Origin: Lachnospiraceae bacterium MA2020
GTDB taxonomy: Bacteria; Bacillota; Clostridia; Lachnospirales; Lachnospiraceae
Reading direction: 5' to 3'
DNA: 64,000 bases
NCBI GenBank assembly: GCA_000746015.1
Contig: JQKK01000009.1
Span: 62,001 to 126,000, forward strand
The notes beneath the pieces were generated by a model, which was not told the origin of the DNA, did no database searches, and was given only the letters and a program-made list of their open reading frames with translations. The position numbers were made by a program, and so were the translations under genes. Of the stretch, positions 14,916 to 22,768 are shown piece by piece; the stretch's first letter is position 1; each line of letters begins with the position of its first letter.

Positions 14916-15881
14916 TTATGGTGTAATTGTCTTAATTGTGCCGTCTTCGTTGTATTCAAGCTCACAGAACTTTACATTTCGTCTGTGGTTGATACCATTT
15001 GAGAGCTCACAGTCATGATAGAAGAGGTACCATTTACCCTTGAACTCAATAATAGAGTGGTGTGTTGTCCATCCAAGTACAGGCTCTAAGATCCTTCCCT
15101 GATATGTGAAAGGACCATAAGGTGAATCACTTGTAGCATATACGATATAGTGAGTTGTACCGGTAGAGTAGGAGAGGTAGTACTTTCCGTTGTATTTGTG
15201 CATCCATGGACCTTCAAAGTAGCGGCGCTCTTCATCACCTGCAAGCAATGGCTTGCCATCTTTATCTACTATCTGGATGTCTACGGGATCTTTAGCAAAT
15301 GAGAGCATATCGTCGCTCATCAAAGCGCATTTAGGGCATACTGCAGGCTCATCTTTCTCTGGTTCACCTACTGTCTCATCAAAGCTGCCTTTGCGATACT
15401 TCTCAAGCTGTCCGCCCCAAAGTCCGCCAAAGTAAACATATACTTTACCGTCATCGTCCTTAAATGAGCAAGGATCAATGCTGAAACTTCCTTCTATATA
15501 ATTGTCTTCCGGCTTGAATGGGCCTGCAGGATCATCACTTGTAGCGATACCGAGGTGGAAGATGCCGTCCTTATCTCTTGCAGGGAAAACGAGGTAGTAT
15601 TTTCCGTTTGTGTAGACAGCGTCAGGAGCCCACATCTGCTTGCTTACCCACGGCACATTGTCCTGATGAAGTACTTCGCCGTGGTCAACAACCTCACTGT
15701 CAGGAGAATCCATTGAGAATACGTGATAGTCTTCCATGAGATATTCATCGCCGTTATCATTATCTTCACCGTTGTGAGGTATATCGTGAGAAGGATAGAT
15801 GTAGATCTTGTCATTGAAAACATGTGCTGATGGATCAGCTGTGAAAATGTGTGTTATAAGTGGTTTCTTCTGCGTAGCCAT
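14916..15881 (-). CDS. Intracellular GH43 glycosidase (operon 2)
   Basis: A 321-residue glycoside hydrolase of family 43 with no signal peptide, so it acts in the cytoplasm. The five-bladed propeller catalytic triad is visible: base Asp16 (TADPSAH), pKa modulator Asp136 (SIDPCSF) and acid Glu223 (FEGPW). Family members cleave alpha-L-arabinofuranosyl or beta-D-xylosyl bonds by inversion. It is the last gene of operon 2, thirty bases after the MalG-type permease, which suggests that it hydrolyses the arabino- or xylo-oligosaccharides that this transporter brings in. The exact specificity cannot be read from sequence. Confidence 0.92.
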   Translation of the reverse strand: MATQKKPLITHIFTADPSAHVFNDKIYIYPSHDIPHNGEDNDNGDEYLMEDYHVFSMDSPDSEVVDHGEVLHQDNVPWVSKQMWAPDAVYTNGKYYLVFPARDKDGIFHLGIATSDDPAGPFKPEDNYIEGSFSIDPCSFKDDDGKVYVYFGGLWGGQLEKYRKGSFDETVGEPEKDEPAVCPKCALMSDDMLSFAKDPVDIQIVDKDGKPLLAGDEERRYFEGPWMHKYNGKYYLSYSTGTTHYIVYATSDSPYGPFTYQGRILEPVLGWTTHHSIIEFKGKWYLFYHDCELSNGINHRRNVKFCELEYNEDGTIKTITP

Positions 15882-15911
15882 TGTTTAGTTATTCCTTTCG
15901 ATTATTTTTAG

Positions 15912-16742
15912 TTATCCCTTAACTGCACCTGCTGTAAGACCGTCTACGATCTGGTTTGAGAATGCACAGTAAACAATGATGGTCGGGATAATCGCAATGA
16001 TGATAGCAGCAAACATCTGTGAGTAGTTTGTATTGTAAGGTCCTACGAATTTGGAAAGAGAAACCGGAAGGGTTTTCTTTGCTTCATCGGATATAAATAC
16101 CATTGCGAGAAGGAGCTCGTTCCAGTTTGCGATAAATGTCATAAGACCTGTAACGAAAAGACCGGTCTTTGCAAGTGGAAGACAGATCTTAAAGAAGATC
16201 TGGTAAATAGTGGCGCCGTCTATGCAGGCGGACTCGATGAGCTCGTTTGGCATACTTTCAAAAAATCCTGTCATGATGAAGATCGTGATAGGAAGAGCGA
16301 ATGTAAGATAAGGAAGGATAAGTCCTGTAAGGTTGTTTGTGAGGTTTACCTTAGCAAAACGCGTGAACAGAGGTATAAGTACGCAGTGAACAGGGATCAT
16401 CATTCCAAGAAGGAAATATGTCATTGCTGCCTTAGCGAGCTTCCAGCGGAGTCTTCCTATTGCGAATGCTGCCATGGAACCAACTACGAGGCTGAGAGCT
16501 AAAGTTATAAAGCAGACGATGAATGAATTGAGTGTAGCTATTCCAAGCTTTCCGGCAGTCCATGCAAATGTAAAGTTGTCCATCGTAGGAGCGATAGGCG
16601 GTGCAAATGGAGCGGAGAAGATCTCGGCATTAGTCTTGAATGACACATTGAATACCCAAAGGAGTGGAGCAAGATAGAGTACAGCCATGCAGACTAAAAA
16701 GATGTATATTATGATTTTTACTATACTGACATTGTTTTTCAT
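15912..16742 (-). CDS. Sugar ABC transporter permease, MalG type (operon 2)
   Basis: A 276-residue CUT1 permease with six membrane helices, beginning at IVKIIIYIFLVCMAVLYLAPLLWVF. The EAA loop reads IESACIDGATIYQIFFKICLP (about 180-200), and the end VDGLTAGAVKG is a standard MalG C-terminus. Its start follows the MalF-type stop by 12 bases with GGAGAG in between, so the two are co-translated. Together they form the channel for the operon 2 substrate, probably a hemicellulose oligosaccharide given the GH43 gene downstream. Confidence 0.9.
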   Translation of the reverse strand: MKNNVSIVKIIIYIFLVCMAVLYLAPLLWVFNVSFKTNAEIFSAPFAPPIAPTMDNFTFAWTAGKLGIATLNSFIVCFITLALSLVVGSMAAFAIGRLRWKLAKAAMTYFLLGMMIPVHCVLIPLFTRFAKVNLTNNLTGLILPYLTFALPITIFIMTGFFESMPNELIESACIDGATIYQIFFKICLPLAKTGLFVTGLMTFIANWNELLLAMVFISDEAKKTLPVSLSKFVGPYNTNYSQMFAAIIIAIIPTIIVYCAFSNQIVDGLTAGAVKG

Positions 16743-16754
16743 GATGCACTCTCC

Positions 16755-17639
16755 TTACATTTCGTAATTTTCTGTCTTTACTACCTTGTTGATGAAAGCT
16801 GTAACAACAAGGCACATAACGAGAAGGATAACACCGATGGCACTTGCATATCCATACTTGAAATACTTAAATCCCTGCTGATAGAGGTGAGTTGCAAGTA
16901 CTTCTGTACGGTGGTTTGGTCCGCCTTCTGTCATGTTGAAGATCAGATCAAAGAACTTAAGTGAGCCTATGGCATTAAGTGACATTGCAGTAGCAACCAT
17001 CGGTCTGATAAGTGGAATAGTAATGTATCTGAAACTCTGTGACTTATTGCATCCGTCGATATAGCTTGCTTCATAGAGTGCTTTGCTGATACCGGATATC
17101 TGAGCCATATAGAGCATCATGGATTGTCCTACATACTGCCAGAGGGCAACAAATGCGATAACCCACATTGGAAGAATAATGTAGCCGCTTGTATCCATGA
17201 GCCAGAGAGGGCCTTCTAATCCAAATTGCTGCAAAAGCTGGTTGATACCAAGCTTAGGGCTGAAGATGAACATCCACAAAAGTCCTAAAGCAGCTGATGA
17301 AAGTACGCAAGGAAGATAAATGATATTTTTGAATGTGTTTCTTCCTTTATCAATATTAGTAAGAAGTCCTGCAAGTAAAAGTCCCATCAAAAGCTGTGTC
17401 ACGCAGGAGAAAATAAGAAAGAACAGAGAATTCTTTAATGCAAAGCCAAGTGGCTTATCTTTGAGCATTGCTTTGTAATTATCAAGTCCTATAAATACCG
17501 GAGCAGTAATTCCTTTGTATTCGCAGAAAGAATAGTAAACTGACTGGCAGATCGGTATGAAAAGTACGAAAGTAAATAATAAAAATGCCGGAGCCATGAA
17601 GATGATTATGGCTTTTTTATTTCTTAATAATTTATCCAT
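16755..17639 (-). CDS. Sugar ABC transporter permease, MalF type (operon 2)
   Basis: A 294-residue CUT1 permease with an N-terminal helix AIIIFMAPAFLLFTFVLFIP and five further helices. The EAA loop (YEASYIDGCNKSQSFRYITI, then PLIRP) is intact. The ribosome site GAGGAGA lies just before the ATG. It follows the binding-protein gene after a 74-base gap holding a stem-loop and precedes the MalG-type gene. As in operon 1, no ATPase gene accompanies it. Confidence 0.9.
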   Translation of the reverse strand: MDKLLRNKKAIIIFMAPAFLLFTFVLFIPICQSVYYSFCEYKGITAPVFIGLDNYKAMLKDKPLGFALKNSLFFLIFSCVTQLLMGLLLAGLLTNIDKGRNTFKNIIYLPCVLSSAALGLLWMFIFSPKLGINQLLQQFGLEGPLWLMDTSGYIILPMWVIAFVALWQYVGQSMMLYMAQISGISKALYEASYIDGCNKSQSFRYITIPLIRPMVATAMSLNAIGSLKFFDLIFNMTEGGPNHRTEVLATHLYQQGFKYFKYGYASAIGVILLVMCLVVTAFINKVVKTENYEM

Positions 17640-17673
17640 AGTGTCTCCTCGAGTAAAAATTAGGTAAAACTAA

Positions 17674-17700
17674 TGGCATGCATGGGTTTCATGCATGCCA
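17674..17700 (-). promoter_or_regulatory. Intercistronic stem-loop between binding protein and permeases (operon 2)
   Basis: An 11-bp perfect stem (17674-17684 with 17690-17700) with a 5-base loop lies just after the binding-protein stop. It has no uridine tract, so a role in mRNA processing or 3'-end protection is likelier than termination. It occupies the same place as the hairpin of operon 1. Confidence 0.7.
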
Positions 17701-17713
17701 CCAGAAATACCTC

Positions 17714-19048
17714 TTATCTGCAGTTGCTAGCGTAGAAATCTTCCATGTCCTGTGCAGCGTCAGCAGGAGTCATATCTCCTAAGAATACTGAAACTAAAGT
17801 ATCGTCGAAGTGTGAGCCTGCTTCTGTAGAAGGCATTGACTCGTTGTAGAATCCGAATGTTCCTTTTGCGTTTTTGAATACATCCATAACATATGCAAGC
17901 TGTGCAGGAGCTTTGTCTGCATCGTACTCAACCTTTGTTACAGGAATCTTACCACCTACTTCAGCTGTATACTTCTGAGCTGTATCATCTGTGAAGTACT
18001 TCATAAGAGCTGCGCAAGCTTCAGGATGCTTTGTTGTAGAGCTCATAGCAAGTGAGTCTGACTTAGCGATGATTCTATCAACACCTGGGAACTGGAATAC
18101 GCCGCACTTTGATTCGAAATCAGGATTTGAACCATTGATCTGTGCGATTGCCCATGAACCCTGGATGAGCATTGCAGCTTCGCCATTGTAGAAGTTTGCT
18201 GTAGCTACGTCGTTTGTATCACCTGCAGCTGTTGGCTGGAAGTACTGTGAAAGTTCAACGATCTTTTCAGCAGCCTTTTCAAGCTTACCGTTTGTCCAAG
18301 AATCGCTTCCGTCTGCGATTGCTGCGAGGTCAACGCCTTCTGCTTCACAGAGGTAACCGGCTACCATGCTGAGGCACCATGCTGTACCTGCTGAGATTGA
18401 GATAGGTGTGTATCCAGCTTCTTTAAGCTTTGCACAAGCAGAAAGCATCTCGTCCCATGTCTTTGGAACTTCTACGCCTGCTGCTGCAAACATCTCTGTG
18501 TTGTAGAAACAACAAGCAGCTGCTGTATTGAGCGGTACTGCGTAAATCTTTCCATCATATGTCATCTGAGAGAATACTGCATCAGATGTAAATGTATCTT
18601 TCCAGCCATCTGCTGCAAGATAGTCATCAAGTGGAGCGGCAACGCCAGGCTCAACATAGTCTGTAAGGTTTGGTCCCGGGCTTACGATGAATACATCAGG
18701 AGTATTTCCTGCTGCAACCAATGCATTGAGCTTTGCGTAGTATTCTTCAAGGTTGGTTGTGATAGGAGTTACATGATATTTACCTTCGTAATCCTTATTG
18801 AAGCGATCTATAACATCTTTATAGCCCTTTGAAATAAGGTCCTCTGTTGCCTCAAGGTCGTCCCAGAACATCCACTGGATTTCCTCAACACCTTCGCCTG
18901 AAGCGGTTGAACCTGCAGAAGTATCGGCTCCTGCTGCCTGAGAACCTGCTGAATCAGCTCCTGAAGATGCAGATGATGAACCACATCCGCTGAGCAATGA
19001 TGCTGTCATTGCTACTGACAAAATGGCTGCTAAAATTTTACGTTTCAT
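17714..19048 (-). CDS. Extracellular sugar-binding lipoprotein (operon 2)
   Basis: A 444-residue CUT1 solute-binding protein. ATG 19048 is chosen because GGGAGGAAAG stands directly before it and a proper lipoprotein signal follows: MKRK, a hydrophobic stretch, and lipobox LLSGC. The frame stays open another 35 codons upstream without signal-peptide character. After a Ser/Gly/Ala linker, the binding domain starts at IQWMFWDD; GSWAIAQING and FPGVD are usual late elements of the family. It is the first gene of operon 2 and faces an AraC regulator across a 350-base spacer. GH43 in the same operon suggests an arabinoxylan-derived ligand. Confidence 0.9.
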   Translation of the reverse strand: MKRKILAAILSVAMTASLLSGCGSSSASSGADSAGSQAAGADTSAGSTASGEGVEEIQWMFWDDLEATEDLISKGYKDVIDRFNKDYEGKYHVTPITTNLEEYYAKLNALVAAGNTPDVFIVSPGPNLTDYVEPGVAAPLDDYLAADGWKDTFTSDAVFSQMTYDGKIYAVPLNTAAACCFYNTEMFAAAGVEVPKTWDEMLSACAKLKEAGYTPISISAGTAWCLSMVAGYLCEAEGVDLAAIADGSDSWTNGKLEKAAEKIVELSQYFQPTAAGDTNDVATANFYNGEAAMLIQGSWAIAQINGSNPDFESKCGVFQFPGVDRIIAKSDSLAMSSTTKHPEACAALMKYFTDDTAQKYTAEVGGKIPVTKVEYDADKAPAQLAYVMDVFKNAKGTFGFYNESMPSTEAGSHFDDTLVSVFLGDMTPADAAQDMEDFYASNCR

Positions 19049-19398
19049 AGCTTTCCTCCCAAATAATATAGAAAATGTACCTTCGATTTCAACAGGCTGC
19101 AGCAAGCGTCTGTCGCATTTGCCGCAACTCATTGATTTGTATGAAATAAGCATAGCATATTGTAAAGATGTATTCTTTTTAATTGTTGTTAATTGATTAT
19201 TAATTCTTGCTGTAATAATAGAGTATTAAATATACTATTTGTACATTGTAAATGATTTCGAAAAAGAAAAATTGGATAATATGCCTAAATAAAATGAAAA
19301 TACAGTTAAATAATTGAAAAAATAATTGATATTTCATATACTTAGAAAACAAGAATTATGCATATATTGTGTTATCAATTATTGTTGAGGGGAAGAGT
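19049..19398. other. Divergent regulatory spacer of operon 2
   Basis: This 350-base, strongly AT-rich spacer lies between the leftward binding-protein gene and the rightward AraC gene. It should hold both promoters and the AraC sites, but I see no consensus promoter strong enough to place. Nothing in it looks coding. Confidence 0.6.
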
Positions 19399-20274
19399 AT
19401 GATAGAAAACCTGAATGGTATATTTGAAACAGTCAATTGCAAACAAAGGACAACCTTAAAACTCTATGATAATGATGAGTACGAAGATTATCCGATGCAC
19501 TGGCATCCGGCTGTAGAGATAGTCATGCCGACAGAGAGTGGTTATACTCTCATGTTTACAAATAATAAAAAAGTAGAACTCAAAGAAGGAGATATATGCA
19601 TCATATGTCCTTGTACGATACATGCCATATTTGCACCTCCTAAGGGGAGGAGGATCATTTTTCAGCTTAACAGCTCTAACCTGAGATTTATGAAGGACAT
19701 AGAGGTACTTATGTCTGTCCTTTCACCTTACACTGTCATCACTCCGGAAAACTTTGGGGATATACATGAGGATCTCCGCAGATATATGGAGGAGATAAAA
19801 GAGGAATATATAGCAGGAGATTCATTTTCGGAAGTAAATATTTACTCGAAAGTGCTTAATATGCTTGTACTGATCGGAAAGAGCTATGCTAAAAAGACCG
19901 ATGAAGAAGCTATGGAAAAGACGGCGGTGCAGGATGAATATATAGAGAAAATGCTTGAGATATGCAACTATATCGACAAGCACTGCGGAGAAGTACTTAA
20001 GCTTGATAATATTGCTGATATGAGCGGATTTAGTAAGTTCTACTTTGAGAGGATTTTTAAGCAGATCACAGGTAAGAGCTTTTATAAGTATGTAAATTAC
20101 AGAAGGATATCAAAAGCAGAAGAGCTTTTGGTAGAACCGGATAACTCTGTGACGGATGTTGCGCTTAACTGTGGCTTTTCATCAATCTCATCATTTATAA
20201 GGATGTTTAAACTTCAGAAGGGCTGCACCCCGACGGAGTTTAAGAGTATGTATACCAAGGATAATCTTCATTAA
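19399..20274 (+). CDS. AraC-family regulator with cupin sensor domain (operon 2 neighbour)
   Basis: A 291-residue regulator with an N-terminal cupin sugar-sensing domain (MHWHPAVEIVMP, then ELKEGDICIICPCTIHA) and two C-terminal helix-turn-helix motifs (about 185-285), including KLDNIADMSGFSKFYFERIF and ALNCGFSSISSFIRMFK with CTPTEF. ATG 19399 has GAGGGG six bases upstream; a TTG ten codons earlier lacks a site. Its divergent position indicates control of operon 2, and it also runs convergent with the GH94 genes. It probably binds a mono- or oligosaccharide and activates transcription. Confidence 0.9.
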   Translation: MIENLNGIFETVNCKQRTTLKLYDNDEYEDYPMHWHPAVEIVMPTESGYTLMFTNNKKVELKEGDICIICPCTIHAIFAPPKGRRIIFQLNSSNLRFMKDIEVLMSVLSPYTVITPENFGDIHEDLRRYMEEIKEEYIAGDSFSEVNIYSKVLNMLVLIGKSYAKKTDEEAMEKTAVQDEYIEKMLEICNYIDKHCGEVLKLDNIADMSGFSKFYFERIFKQITGKSFYKYVNYRRISKAEELLVEPDNSVTDVALNCGFSSISSFIRMFKLQKGCTPTEFKSMYTKDNLH

Positions 20275-20278
20275 AAAA

Positions 20279-20345
20279 AGATCCTTTGCTATCGCTCAGA
20301 ATGACAAAAACTGTCATCCCAAGCGAAGTGAAGGATCTATTTTTT
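20279..20345. terminator. Long imperfect palindrome acting as convergent terminator, dispersed-repeat-like
   Basis: Outer arms AGATCCTT (20279-20286) and AAGGATCT (20331-20338) plus inner arms ATGACA and TGTCAT build one long imperfect hairpin, followed by six Ts on the right and preceded by seven As on the left. It lies between the stops of the AraC gene and the leftward GH94 gene. The arm sequence resembles a widely scattered bacterial palindromic repeat of the type GATCCTTCGCT...CAGGATGACA, so it may be a mobile or repeated extragenic element used as terminator. Confidence 0.75.
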
Positions 20346-22755
20346 ACATATTTGCGATTATTTCATTTTCTTCATTGAGAAGATCTTCTGAAATGTAGTT
20401 TCCATCAATAGTCTTGCCATTAAGTACAAGTGACTTTACGCCGCTCTCGTGATGCTCAGGATTCTTGATAGTGATATTGAGCTTCTTTCCACGGAATGCT
20501 TTTTCAATAGTTACTTCATCCCATGCTGATGGAATAGAAGGATTGATAGCAATACCGTTGAGGTCTGGTCTCATTCCAAGGATACCTTCTACGCATCCTA
20601 CCATCATAGTTGAAGCAGTACCTGTAAGCCAGTGTACGTGAGATCTTCCGAAGTGTGGACTTGCCTTACCTTCAGTAAACTGACCGTAGCAGTATGGCTC
20701 AAGTACACGCTTTTCAGCCTGATCATTCTGTGCGGATGGCGCATTCTCAAGGAAGTATGTGAATGCTCTGTCGCCGTGTCCTGCAAGAGCTTCAGCAAGG
20801 ATGATCCATCCCTGTGACTGAGAAAAGATACCGGAGTTTTCCTTTACACCTGCGTTATAGATAACTGCCAATGCACCAGGGAAAGCGTTTGCGTGGTATG
20901 GCGGATCCATAAGCATGAGACCATAGTCAGAATTAAGACGGTCATTAACGACATCGAGTATTGTCTTGCTCTGGTTCTCGTCAGCCAGTCCTGAAATGAT
21001 AGCCCAGCTCTGAGGATTAAGCCAGATATTAGCCTCGCTGTCATTTCTGTATCCTACAAGCTCACCTGCTTCTGTGAAGCCGCGGATAAAACGGTCTTCA
21101 TTCCAGCAGAGATCATTAATAAGCTTATGATTGCTCTCGATATCGCCGTTAAGTGCCTCGATATACTCTGCATCATTCTTCTCTTCAGCAAACTTCTTGA
21201 TGATATTTAATGCATAGTAGTACTGGAAGGCAACGAATGATGACTCACCATCTTTACCAAGTCGGAGACAGTCATTCCAGTCAGCATAGAGACCTGCAGG
21301 CATACCGTGAGGTCCGAGGTGGCTCTGAGTGAAGCCGATCGCACGCTTTAAGTGCTCATAAACAGTACCTTCATCTTTGTTTGCAAAAGGTATTACTTCA
21401 TCTAAGAAAGCAACATCACCTGTCTCTGAGATATATTTATAAACTGTAGGGAAGAGCCAGAGAGCATCATCTGCACGATATGCAGGATGTCCGGTCTCTT
21501 TTACATATGAAGCATCATCAGGAGTGTCTTCATGGCCTGCGTTGTGAGTAAACTTAACGAGTGGAAGTCCGCCGCCGTTGTCAACCTGAGCTGAGAGCAT
21601 GAAACGGATCTTTTCCTTAGCCATTTCAGGAGCAAGGTGGATCACACCCTGGATATCCTGTACAGTGTCACGATAGCCGTAGCCGTTACGGAGACCGCAG
21701 TATGTAAATGAAGCAGCTCTTGACCAGATAAATGTCATGAAGCAGTTGTATGCATTCCATGTATTTATCATTGTATCAAACTCTTTGCTTGGAGTTTTTA
21801 CAACGAAACGTGAAAGGTAATTATCCCAGTAGGAACGGAGTGCTGAGAGCTCTGCTGCAACTCTGTCTGAAAGATTACCATAAGAATTCATGATTTCTTC
21901 AGCTTCTTCGCTGCTCTTTTCTCCAAGTACGAATGCAATGTACTTGCTTTCGCCAGGAGCGATAGTAAGCTTTGTGGAAAGTGCACCACATGAGTTTTCA
22001 TTGTAACTGAGAGCATTTCCGAGGTCGCCATTAATTACTCCGACAGGATCTTTGTAATCGTGGTAGTTTCCAATGAAGGATTCCTTGTCACCACAGTATG
22101 AATCAACGGCATTTCCTGAAAGACCGAAGAAACGCTTTGTAACTATCTTTCCGTCAACCTGCTCCTCTTTTGGAATAGCATCGAGATTGCCGTGAAGCTT
22201 CTGACAGATACGGTTTTTCTCGAACTCTGTCCTTGAAATGAAAAGTGAATACTGAAGGTTTACCTGATCCTGCTCATAGTTGCTGTGGTTGGTAAACTCT
22301 GCGTAACCTGTTACAGTAAGATTTCTTGTCTTATCAGACTTGTTTGTAACCTTGAGCGCCCATACTTCATAAGTCTTTCCAAAAGGAACGTAGTATGAAG
22401 CTTCACTTTCAATACCGGAGTACTCAGTCTCCATGATAGTATAGCCAAGTCCGTGACGGCATGTTGTCTTGTAGGTGTCAAGGCTTTTGCCTACAGGCTG
22501 CCATGACTGTGACCAGTAATCATTTGTCTCATCATCGCGGAAGTAGATGTAGCGACCAGGTCTGTCGAAAGAATTGAAAACATAGCGGAGGATTCTTCCG
22601 TTTGCACCTGATTTTGCAAAGCTGTAACCGCCGGCATTGTTTGAAATGAGTGCACCGTACTCAGGTGAGCCAAGGTAGTTGGCCCATGGAGCCGGAGTAT
22701 CAGGGCGTGTGATCACATATTCACGTTTCTTGTCGTCAAAAAATCCGTAATTCAT
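20344..22755 (-). CDS. GH94 disaccharide phosphorylase, cellobiose/chitobiose phosphorylase-like
   Basis: An 803-residue cytoplasmic enzyme that should cleave a beta-linked disaccharide with phosphate to give a sugar 1-phosphate, saving ATP. Length and features match cellobiose and chitobiose phosphorylases: start GFFDDKKREYVITRPDTPAPW, NNAGGYSF, CRHGLGYT, the central GYRDTVQD segment, and the ADWND motif (about 491-495) that contains the general acid Asp. ATG 22755 follows AAGGTGA by eight bases; a GTG four codons earlier lies inside that site. The gene comes 13 bases after a larger GH94 gene and is probably co-transcribed. The absence of a signal peptide fits use on imported oligosaccharides. 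Confidence 0.88.
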   Translation of the reverse strand: MNYGFFDDKKREYVITRPDTPAPWANYLGSPEYGALISNNAGGYSFAKSGANGRILRYVFNSFDRPGRYIYFRDDETNDYWSQSWQPVGKSLDTYKTTCRHGLGYTIMETEYSGIESEASYYVPFGKTYEVWALKVTNKSDKTRNLTVTGYAEFTNHSNYEQDQVNLQYSLFISRTEFEKNRICQKLHGNLDAIPKEEQVDGKIVTKRFFGLSGNAVDSYCGDKESFIGNYHDYKDPVGVINGDLGNALSYNENSCGALSTKLTIAPGESKYIAFVLGEKSSEEAEEIMNSYGNLSDRVAAELSALRSYWDNYLSRFVVKTPSKEFDTMINTWNAYNCFMTFIWSRAASFTYCGLRNGYGYRDTVQDIQGVIHLAPEMAKEKIRFMLSAQVDNGGGLPLVKFTHNAGHEDTPDDASYVKETGHPAYRADDALWLFPTVYKYISETGDVAFLDEVIPFANKDEGTVYEHLKRAIGFTQSHLGPHGMPAGLYADWNDCLRLGKDGESSFVAFQYYYALNIIKKFAEEKNDAEYIEALNGDIESNHKLINDLCWNEDRFIRGFTEAGELVGYRNDSEANIWLNPQSWAIISGLADENQSKTILDVVNDRLNSDYGLMLMDPPYHANAFPGALAVIYNAGVKENSGIFSQSQGWIILAEALAGHGDRAFTYFLENAPSAQNDQAEKRVLEPYCYGQFTEGKASPHFGRSHVHWLTGTASTMMVGCVEGILGMRPDLNGIAINPSIPSAWDEVTIEKAFRGKKLNITIKNPEHHESGVKSLVLNGKTIDGNYISEDLLNEENEIIANM

Positions 22756-22768
22756 AGTTATTTTCACC

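Noticed and set aside
19049-19153. 35-residue N-terminal extension of the operon 2 binding protein
   Set aside because: It would bury the lipoprotein signal peptide, which starts at ATG 19048 directly behind GGGAGGAAAG.
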